Positions 11,320-23,300 of a DNA stretch of 64,000 nucleotides are shown here, in pieces (position 1 is the stretch's first letter; every line of letters begins with the position of its first letter). This DNA is from Trichobilharzia szidati (taxonomy: Eukaryota; Platyhelminthes; Trematoda; Strigeidida; Schistosomatidae). The stretch is taken from assembly GCA_944472155.2 (NCBI GenBank), contig OX235271.1, forward strand, positions 94,129,256 to 94,193,255, written 5' to 3'. Under the pieces are notes generated by a model. It had not been told where the DNA came from and searched no databases. It worked only from the letters and a program-made list of their open reading frames with translations. The translations under genes were made by a program, and so were the position numbers.

Positions 11320-14300
11320 CTGATAAAAGTTTTACAGAAGAAAAAAAACCAACAGTCACCAATAGTGAAGTAATCGATTGCCTAAATAATCAATAATCTA
11401 TAATTTTATTCGCCTATTTGTTTATTTTTAAAAAATTTATAAATACACGGTCTTCAGCTAATCTTACATGACTGCTGTTAAGTGAAACTGTTTTATTGTA
11501 TACATAGTTAAGAAATGTTGTAATTTTAATGATGAAACCTTAGTCGATTGACCTAAAACAATGGCAAAGACAGAACCACAAAAACCAAAGTTGAATTCAG
11601 CCAATCACAGGTTTATAGACCTTCAATGAGATATTAGATGACGGACGACCCTACTTAACTAATACATAACATAAGTATTAAGAATACAGGCCTATGAATA
11701 ATATATGCATACTAAATTTACAAAGTCACATAAGTATTTTTTTTACATTCACTAACAGTTTATTATGAAATGTTGGAAAAAATTTGCAAATCAAGCGGAT
11801 ATTTTCGAGATTCAGTAGTCTAGTGAATGCAGCTTTAATGTTCGAGACAATGGGTGCTGGTTTCCAGTCTTAGTGAGAATGCTATCACTCACTGGGACAA
11901 AGGTGACGAGACCCAAATAGAATTACATGCATTAACAACACAAAACCACACAGTAGCATGGTGGGAGAGTGTTAAGATTCTAAGAAGTAATCTAGGTAGG
12001 TGGAGAGAGAGAGATCGATTACTGAACCCTTTTGTTTATTGAGTCTACACCTAACACATGCAACAGAAATGACTCAACGCAAATACCAGAAATATGGAAG
12101 ACGCATCACACCAGTTACTAGTGTCAAATCAAAATACCCGAATAGCTCAGTGGTAACGTCTCTGACTGCAGCACTCGTAACGTGGGTTCGAATCTCAGAA
12201 GGAACATTAGTTCCTTCAAGGTTGCAGATACGCCTTGCTGACGAGTGCCAACTAGCACGAAACCTAGGTCCAAGACTTCCTGCCGATTGCCTCCAACCAT
12301 CCAATATCATCACAGACAATGTACACCGTGATGGCAAGCTATCTAGAATGGTGGCCACATTACAACCTGACTGACAGAATTCAGTCTGCACCAAAGAGAG
12401 GACTAGACGCATCACACTAGTTACTAGTGTCAAATCAAGATATTACCACCAGTCAGTCAAATCCGAAGAGCATAATAAATAATCTCAAAATTCTATTTCA
12501 ATTCAAGCACATCACAACATTCTAACAAGTTACTTATTATGACTTAAAAAACACTCGTCTTATTTCCCATGTGATTGTATTTGATCAATAACACTCATAT
12601 TATTATTTCTGAATGTACATTATCCTATATTGATTTTTATTCAAATATCTAGTCAGTTCCACACATGTATATAAATGAAGGAAAAAAGTTGTGTGAGTAA
12701 CTTGATATGATTATGAGCAGTAATAATTTGTGCTCGAAACGTCATCAATTAATATTACTGTATAGCACTGTGTGATTTATCAAAATAAAATCTTATCTAT
12801 AATGGAGTTATATTCTACCACAGTGCTCGAGTTTTATACTTACATCAATAGAACTAAATTCGAGTCGTAAATTCAACAATTAGCCCCTATCAGCTAAATA
12901 ACTCCAAGTGAACTTCCATAGTGTTTTTATTTTCATTGCTATTATCACTCTAGAGGTAAAAATATGGTCAGAAAAGACAACAACAGTTTCATAGTTGAAC
13001 CGTCCAAATTAGACAACGTAATAACGTCGAAATCAGTTGACTGTCGGTCTTACAATGCCTCAGTTTACCAACACATAACTAATCAGTTAAGATGGTGTGG
13101 CTAAGACTTCACCTTTAGGATCGTTATTTGCAGATATTTTCAAGGTAGTTTTGGAAAATGGTCAGTTGAAACCGATCATCGACAACTTTTTTCTCTGTAC
13201 AAAAGGTACTTTGATGACAATTTTATCATCTGTGACCTAAATAATGTCCTTCAAATTTTTAATAGCTGCCACCCAGCCATCAAATTTACAACTGAAGCAG
13301 AAACTGGAGAGACAATCTCATTTCTGGACGTTCGACTAAGAAAGAAGACTGTTGGGACTGTAAAGAGATTAATATATTGAAAGCTCAAATGGAACAGCCA
13401 GTTGACAAATTTTTACAGTTGGGTACCCATCGATCTCAAGCGGAACCTGATAATATCTCTTACAACTAGAATTCGTAGGATCTGCAGTCCCAAATCAGTA
13501 GAAGAAGAGATCACTCTTTTGAGGAAGACATTACTTGAGAATGGCTATCCACCACACTTTATAGATAAACATATAAAGCTCAAAATCAACAAACAGCAAG
13601 CCATCTCTTTACCGAAGAAGATGCTATACATGAATGTGGCGTTCAAAGACGACATTCTGGTCAACATCCTAAAGAGCAGAATATCTAACGCCCTGAAAAG
13701 AAAATTCTCTGCTGCCACACTGGGTTTGAGTCTCGCCGGAAACACCATCATTCACTGGAGAATGCAGGTACATTCAGTGATGAGTCTCAAACAGGACGAA
13801 ATGTCCATCCTGGATTCCACTGCTAGTGACCATTCACCAATTGAAATAGATTTGATTAATCAATCTGTACAACTCAATCGTATGTAATTTATCATGCAAA
13901 TGAAAAGCGTTTTGATGATCGAAGCAGTTCGTCAAACAGAACAACAAATAATACAACGCATTTGAAGAGTTGAAATTTCATTTTCGTCACAAACGAATCG
14001 AAATTTCTAAGACTGATCAATATGCATGCGGACACGTGTCCAAAATAATTTATGTAATAGGAAGAGTAAATAAAGGGTTGGTTAAGAAAAAGATGTTGCT
14101 AAGACGTCATACAAACATTCAAAAAAAGCCTTATTAACAAAGTAGTAGAACTTGCAATTATACTCGAAGTAGGAGGGCGTGGAGAAGTTCCTTCTGTGTA
14201 CATAAATCTTGATTTTTTATCCAGATCGCTAAGGCTTTGGCAAATGCAAAGTATATGGAAGCTTACCGTTTTCGGGAGGCTTCTTTTGACCTTGTAGATG

Positions 14301-17300
14301 ACTTTGAATGAATTCGCCTTACACAGTGAGTGACGACCGGTGTTGAGTGGGGAAAATCCCAAAAAGAATATCTAACTCCCTGAAAGGAACATTTTCTGCT
14401 GCTACATTGCGATTAGTATTCTCATGCTGTCTATTGTTCTTCAACAACTCCAAAGATAAACTATCGCATCTGATCACTTCTATGTGTATCTACCAATTTA
14501 CTTGCTCATGTGGAGCGAGATATATAGGTCGTTCGATGTGTGTTTTATCTAAGTGAGTCAAAGAACATTTTCGCGCTTGGCTACGAAAAGGTAACAGTGG
14601 ATCAATAAGGAGTGCTGTAATTGAACATATATTCAACACTGGTCACTCAATATGTAAGGAGAATTCATTCAAAATCATCTACAAAGTCAAAAGAAGCCTC
14701 CCGAAAACTGTAAGCTTCCGTATATTTTCCATTGCCGAGGCATTAGCGATCCGGATGGAAAACCCTGATTTATGTACACAGAAGAGACATTTCCATCCCC
14801 TCCTTCTACCTTGAGTATAATGCCAAGTTTGACTGCTTTGTTACTGATACTATTTTTGAATTTCAGTATGACCTCTTGGCAACATTTTTCTTAACTAACC
14901 CTTTATTTACTCTTTCTACCTATTGCATAATTTGTCCCGGACACTTGTCTCCATGCTCTTTCATTGAAATCCTCTTTTTCTGGGTGTCTTTCGCATGACG
15001 TAACCCTCGTCAATACTTATTAATCTTCACCCACCCACCCCCAGTTGCAATTTGATTACTCATCATATTTTTGAAATATTTTGATGACGTAAACAATAAC
15101 CCTAAATAGATTTTTAATTCTTGTCTGACAAACCGAATGTACACACACAAAAAATAATTATATATAATTGTGATTGTACAGCTAAGCGAATGTATTTTTC
15201 GGGAATTTATATTTCGACAAATATAGATGTAAGTAGCAACTTTTAATGACTAAAAGTCAGTGAAGTGGGTGAAGAAAGAATGAAACCAATTACCAAGACA
15301 AGCCTAAGCAATACTTTCAGAAAATGTAACTATTGGCTCAGTTTCGGAAAAACCAATAGATTTTCAAGTATTGATTTTGTAGGGATTTTGTTTGATTGCA
15401 TTGAGGATTTCATCATGGGCTGACATCAGTTGGAGAACCATTGAAAAACCTGGGAGTACTGGACAGCTGTTTCGTCCTAGCTCCTTGGGACTCTTCAGCA
15501 TTACGCACCCACCACGGGGGTTCGAACCCAGGACCTTCTAGTTACAATGCGAGCTCGTAGACCGTTGACCCACTGGGACCCGATCCAATGGTCCTTGAAT
15601 TCCAACTTCTGCCAATTCACGACATAGCGCGACCATTTCATAATGTCTTCTTCGATGAGTTACTGCCTCATCTTCAACCTGCTGTACCCTACTGGTCACG
15701 GCTCGCCTTGTAACCAGAAGGTCCTGGGTTCGAACCCCGGTGGGCGCGTACTGATGAAGAGTCCCAAACTAGGACAGAGGAAACGGCTGTCCAGTACTCC
15801 CTGCAGGTTTCCCAGTGGTTCTCTAACTGATGTCAGCTCATGATGAAATCCTCCATGCAATCAAATCAATAGATCCCTAAGCTGCTGTTTCTGCTTGCTT
15901 GATGTTATATTGAACAGATTACACATGTACTTCTGAGTACTCCATACATTATTACTATTGGATGTTTAAAACAATAGCGGGTAACTCATTTCTAGTCTGA
16001 GTTAACAATCCAGGAAATAACTGTTGCTGCTCAGATGGGGATAATGAGACCATCAACCTCACAAAACACAACACAACTCCAAAAGAAAATATTCACTTGA
16101 GCTACAAATCTCTATTTTAATAAAAAAAAACATAATCAAACTGAATCTGTAACGAACCACTTGTACAAAATCAATAAACTCACATTCATTTTGTACATGG
16201 GAACAAGTTCTGAGTTCATATCAATCGGTTCTTCAGTCAGACTAGTGCTTGCGGTATCGTTTAAATTTCTTTGCTGTTTATCATTATTACCTCCACGAGT
16301 ATTATTATTACTATTACCGTGGTTAGTATCATTATTATTATTACAAGAGATTACAGCAATTGGTTGCTGTGATATAGTCGGATTTTCCTGACCAACCATT
16401 TTAGAATATCCTAAATTCGATGACATTGTTTTCCTGCTAGAATTTCTAGTGCATGTTGGCTGTTTCTTTTGCTTTCTTAATCCCACTTCATTACTCCCAC
16501 TAGGATCATCATTTTCATCTTCATCAGTTGAACTAAACCAACCATGAAAGCCATGTGTTTCAACGGTTGGAGTTTGATGAGGTGAAGAATTACGACAGTA
16601 AATATTTGATTGCACTGAATTAGTTAACGCAATACTCTGATAATCTTGTGGTAAACTTAATATCTGATGATGTATACCAGTATGCGATGGTCTAAATATA
16701 CTTATACTGTCAGATGAATTTTGTGGAACAGTAGAATCACTTGGACGTGTAGGTTTTTTATTCCTTGTACTTTTAGCTGTCTTCTTCAAATCTTCTAGCG
16801 AAACTTTCGATTGAGCATCGTATAATACTTGATTTTCATATGAGGCTGTGAATTAGAAGGGGGAAAAAAGGACAGAAAAAACAAACAAACAGATGTTCAG
16901 TTAACCTTGGATAAAGACAACAACAACAAATAAAACAGAATATACCTTGAAAAGATGCAAATAAACATGCTGGACACTAAAAAAGAAAACATGCATGACG
17001 ATAATGAAAGACGGTTAAAAAGAAGAAAGTAAGAAAAAGAGATATAGAATCAACATAACACTTTGGGCATAAGTAGTAAAAGAAATCAGCAGAGGGGCAA
17101 CAAGGAAAAGACAACCAATGACGACTTTTATAGCAGAAGGGGAGATAATACATATAACTGACGACGATTACAACAACAACAACAACAACAAAAAAGCAAG
17201 CAGAAATAAATATACTTGTATATTTATTTATATACTATGAAGAAGGAGGTAGTGGTGAATTTCGTGAGGGTGCGGAAAGGATTCACACTCAGTTTACCTG

Positions 17301-20300
17301 AATCAACAACGGGAATGGATTGAATTTGTAGACTATGACTATTAAGATTATTTTGTATAATATTATCTGAATTCAGTGTACTGCCATAGTCAAATCTACG
17401 TCTTCTCTTCACCAAATTAGCTGATATTCTTGGATTAATTGTACTTGAAGGGACTGTTGAACAAGTTGCTATAGCTGGTGATGAAGATATTGTTGTTGTG
17501 TTCAAAGGAGCAATATCAGAATTCGGTGAATCGATGGAATGAACAGTTGGACAGGTTGAACCACATTCAAAATTTATGATCTCCTCTAAGAGGATATAAA
17601 GAATAAGAATCGTGGGAATATGCAGGAGAATAACATTATAAAATAAACAGAAAGTAATAGTAGAGAATAAATATCTTTCTTTTTTTTCACTAATAGACTA
17701 AAACCTGAAATGTATATGAGTAAAAGGCTTCCACTGCTTTCTCAGTCTCTAATATTTCACTAATCTATACAACAGAGTGTGAAATAAGTACGGTGTCAAT
17801 AATTTAGAATGCACTAAATAAACCCATTGCAATTTGAAGAATTAAGCTTATTCATCCATATAAAAGTAATCACAGTTAATTTCCAACTGTTAATTTGCAG
17901 GGATATGATTAGTTTCAAGTTTGATAGCGGATTGCTATCAGTTAAGGAACCAATGGAAACCAGGGAGAACTGGACAGTTGTTTCATCCTTGTCTCAGACT
18001 CTTCAGAAGTATGTACCTATGAACTAACCGGGAACGGAACTAATGACCTACAGGCTATGAGGCGAGCTCGTTCACCATTCAGTCACTGCAATGAAACGGA
18101 TTCCAAGCTGATTTTTAGTCCAACGCCAATCAATGTCCTCGACGAGTATTTATTCCCATACTTGTCCTGGTGGACCCTAGTGGTCACGAATGGACAGACG
18201 TTACAATTCATGGGTCACTGGCCTCCAAAGCCTCAGAATGGTCGCGGGTGGGTGTCTTGCGCTGCGGATTGGCCACCCCTCCGCACACCTCTTGAAATGC
18301 TCCCATATGACCGGGCGTCTTACATAGCCTCTCCTGAGGAAGTCCTACTCACTGCCTTCACGTGGCGGAGGTGTTTTTCACCAAAGTGAGAGGGCGAAAG
18401 CGGATGCCCGGCGCTCTTCACCGGCTTGACTGTCCATTGGATGACAGTCTAGGGGAGATGGCTAAACCCTGATTCCAAACCTCCAACAACTGGCGTATGA
18501 AGCTCACTGGAGCTCACCAGCAGACGTATGGACAAAGGGCTTGTTGGATGTCCTGGATGTCTGGCCCCATTCAAAAAGGCGTATGAACCGAACTCCGGCC
18601 ACCCGATGCCAATGGATAGTGGACTCCCTACTCCACTCCTACTGCCTTGTAGGTCACACTTGGTTGTGTAAAGGCTAGAGCTGCACTCTCAAGCAAAAGG
18701 CCGAGCGATTCTGGGGACATCACTCGTACCAAATTCCCATGAAACCTCATGAACTCTCTTACAAACGACTCTCACTGTAGACCATTGGTGCCTCAGGTAC
18801 ATTCTGCATGTTCGTTGGCAGGACAAACTCTCCAACGAAGAAGTGCGTCGTCGTTGCTACAACATCAACCAAATTCCAGTACTGGTCCAACAACGTCGCC
18901 TTCGGTGGTTTGGCCATGTTCTGCGCCGACCAGATGATGATCTGCTCAAATCAGTTCTAAATCCCTCGCCATTAGCATCTTGGCGATGTCGCAGGGGTGG
19001 ACAGCTGAAAACATGGCTTGGTACAGTCAAGGCTGATATGGAGTGCCTGGGGCTACAAACCGTCTACGGACTCCGTCTGTGGAACAAGAATTGGATAACC
19101 CTGTCGCAAAACCTTGCATCAGATCAGTATGGGTCACTAGACTCTCGCCCAGTGGCTGAGTGATCAACAGGCTCATCTCATAACCCGAAGGTTGTGGATT
19201 TGATCCTTGATGGCGTCATGGATTCGTACCGATAAAAAGTTGCAAACTAAGAAGAAACAGCTATCCAGTACTCCCTAATTTTCAATGGTTCTGTAACTGA
19301 TTTCAATCTATGCTTAAACTTGAAGTCATGTAGTTGTGTTCTCTTAGCTGGATGGTTTATTTGAGAAGCTTTCGATTGGTAAGCGATACGAAGGAAATCT
19401 CACACACAAAGGGTCAAAATTTAGGTCAAGGAAGCAACCATTACCAATAGAAGTAGCCTAGACGGTGTAGAAACACACAAAAACAACCAATCACGTGCAA
19501 GGTCAACAGGAGAGACGACTGATAAACTTGTGGAGAAATCGAAAAGCTCACTTCAACAAATTGAAGTATGCGCTGAAGATGTTGCCTAGTAGGGCAATGA
19601 AAGCTCCGCAAATAAACCATCCAGCTCAGAGAACACAACTACATGAAAATCATCTACCTGAGCTACAAATCTTCTCCCAGCATATCTAAACTTGAAGTCA
19701 ATCAGAGTAAACTCAACATCGATTTCAAACGAGAAGTGACGACTATTACTGATGATATGATATTTTAATTCGTCAACTAAAAGAAAGAATTGTTAAAAGT
19801 AATAGTACTGTAAGCAAGTGAATAGAATCATAAAGGGGGTGTATCTACAACCAAAACATGCACTTTAGTATGATGTCATGGTTACATTATAGGAGGTTGA
19901 AGTTCATCAAAAACTATGCTCATGTATTACAAGGTGCTTTACTAAGTATGAATTAACATAAGTCATTTTGATTTTTTATATCTATGACGAGAATTTGTAG
20001 ACAGATGATGAACTCATAAAAAATCACAGTCTGGAAATCTTAAACACTTACTCTCTAAATTACGAATGGTAGGTATATGATACAAGTAGATTCACAAGTA
20101 TAATTTCCTAAATGTAAGCAGAACATTTTCAAGCTTCTACAACCTACAAACTCACTCAGCGACAAGCTCTGTTGGTTAAGGGACCCGGTGGACCCAATCA
20201 GACAAAATAATATGATTTACAAAATACCTTACAATGCCTGTGAGTGAGGTCAACTACATAGGTCAAACTAGTAGATCGAGAGTGGTCAGATTGTCAGAAC

Positions 20301-23300
20301 ATAAGAATTTAGCTAAGATAACAATGGTTGACCCCGAGAAGATAAGAAATTTAGAAAAAAGCTCAGCAATCGCACTGCATGCATCTCCCCACACAACCAC
20401 AGAATAGGATGAGAGAGGGTTAAGATTCTAAAAAGTAATCTAGGTAGGTGGAAAGAGAGGTTGATTACTGAATCCTTGTTCATCGAGTCTACATCCAACA
20501 TATGCGATAGGAATAACTCATCCCTCATACCAGAAATATGGATAACATTACTACCAATCAACCAAACCAAGAGATGAAGAATAGTGGAATCATATAAAGG
20601 AAGTTAGAAAGTTGTGTGAGTAACTTGATATGATTATAAACAATAAATTGTGCTCGAAACTTGGTCATCAGTAAATATTACTGTATAAACACTGTGTGAC
20701 TTTATGAAAATAGTTTTTATCCATAATGAATGCCTTTTTATTTAACACATAATCAACACAAAGAAACCAGACATCTTATGAATTTCATTTGACCACACAA
20801 TATCTCAGAGTAATGAAAACAAGACAAGATAATCGTCACAGCATGTGATGCAGACTGATGAAAATTTTTGAAAAAGTAGTAAAGCAGTTATACTGATATT
20901 GACTGAAATTGATAAGTAGAAAAACTGAAACACTAGTGAACACAGAGACAGACAGAGACAGTGGATGATATACCAAAACATATCTTTCGAATTGATCCGA
21001 GAACTTAAATGAAACCAGACGTTTCAGAATGATACATAAATCTATACAGTACTCAGATTCTTTATCTAACAACAGGCGACAGGTGTATACGATTTCTGAT
21101 GCTAAGACTATCCATGATAGATGAAATAAAATAAAACAGACAAAGGAATGAAAACCCGATTTCAAAGGAAGTAATAGAAAACTTTGTTGAGCTACGTGTG
21201 TCAGTCTCTACTCAAACTCACGTAGCCGTGTGAGGGCTTACGGGGAATTGTCATCTGAATTGTTAACAACCAGTGGTGTCCGTCAGGGATGTCCACTTTC
21301 CCCATTTCTGTTTAACTTCATCAGAGATATGCTAATGGAAGTATCCTTAACTGAACTTAACGACTTAGGAATCGACTTGTTACCAGGGAATAGTCTTATG
21401 GACTTAGAATATGCAGATGACATAGTCCTGTTAGGTAAGGATGCTGACAAAATGCAGAGTCTTCTGAACACCTTGAGCAGCAATCTTCGTATGTCTGGCG
21501 TGCGATTCGCCCCTGTAAAATGTAAGACGCTGCTACAGGACTGGACTACGTCAACTCCTAGCTTATTGATAGGGAGTGAAGTCATAGAACATGTTGACCA
21601 CTTCATCTATTTGGGAAGCCCCTTATCAGCACCAACGGATTGATTGGTGACGAAATCTCAGCACGGATCCAAAAAGCTCGGGCTGCTTTCGCTAATTTAC
21701 ACCATCTCTGGCGTAGGCATGACATCCGGCTATCAACCAAGGAACGTGTGTACTGCTCAGCAGTTCGCTCCATCCTTGGAGAGAAAAAAACTGTATGATG
21801 CTACTGAATTGCAATTTCCCATTTTATATCTGTACTCAAAAACAACCTGAGGTGAATAGTAAGCATATTTACAGCATTCACTTCACTTATAATGTGGAAG
21901 TCGGATACCGTTTCAAACTTTCTGTTGATATCTCAGGCGTTCGTTTGTAGGGATTTGATTGGTTTGATAACCAATGCGAACTAGGGACTACTACACAGCT
22001 AGCTGTTTTGTCCTGATTTGAGACTCTTCATCAGTACGCAGGGATCGGACCCTAGATCTCCAGCTTACAAATCGAGCTCATCAACCATTCCACCACTGGG
22101 ACGGAATTCAACGTCCCGTGAGCATTAACTTTGTCGATTCATGATTTAACGCAATTAAAATATTTGTGATTATAATCATAGTTTAATGAGAAGTGGCAAA
22201 ATAATTAATGTCATATATAGAATAATACATAAGGTGTATAGATGTTGGAAAGGGGTACATAATTACAGGATTAGTAGACGAATATAAAATGTTACATAAC
22301 ATGGTGTGAAATTTGATAAGATAGGATCCAATATTATAAAAATTAAATAATTTTGTGTTTAGAATGACAATTGGGTCAAGTGGAAAACATTCAGAGTGAG
22401 AATAGTAATAATAACAATAGTAATAAGAGAAAAGGACATGGAATAACTAAATAAACAAAATAAATAAAAGTCTATCCCTCTACGGCCAAGACAGAAGTAG
22501 GGATTGTATATACTTCTTTTGTACACAAAGGTCTGGCTTAAAGTCATGAATTGCCAAGGCCTCAACTGTCTTTAGAAGTCTGTAACGAAGAAAACGCGGA
22601 AAGTTAACATGGATTATATATATTATCTTGAAATCATGGTCAGGGTTGACAGAGTGGCAGAAGTCGATCAGGTGTGTGCGAAGCTCTATTCTGGAACACC
22701 TGATCGACTTCTGCCATTCTGTCAACCCTGACCATGATTTCAAGATAATATATAGAATCCATGGTAACTTTCCGCGTTTTCTTCGTTACAGACTTCTAAA
22801 GACAGCTGAGGCCTTGGCAATTCATGACTTTAAGCCAGACCTTTGTGTACAAAAGAAGTATATACAATCCCTACTTCTGCCTTGGCCGTAGAGGGATAGA
22901 CTTTTATTTATTTTGTTTATTTAGTTATTCCATGTCCTTTTCTCTTATTACTATTATTATTATTACTATTCTCACTCTGAATGTTTTCCACTTGACCCAA
23001 TTGTCATTCTAAACACAAAATTATTTAATTTTTATAATATTGGATCCTATCTTATCAAATTTCACACCATGTTATGTAACATTTTATATTCGTCTACTAA
23101 TCCTGTAATTATGTACCCCTTTCCAACATCTATACACCTTATGTATTATTCTATATATGACATTAATTATTTTGCCACTTGACATTAAACTATGATTATA
23201 ATCACAAATATTTTAATTGCATTTGATTTAATTCCCTCACCGGATTCATGATTTAGCACTACCCTCAATCAAGGCCTTCAATAAGCATCCACTCCACCTT

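Noticed and set aside
16161..16391. Hydrophobic plus-strand frame.
   Set aside because: Antisense shadow of the Asn-rich SIDT exon 10; Asn codons read backwards give Leu/Val/Ile-like codons.
17168..17195. CAA repeat as coding polyQ.
   Set aside because: Lies in the intron between SIDT exons 9 and 10; simple microsatellite.
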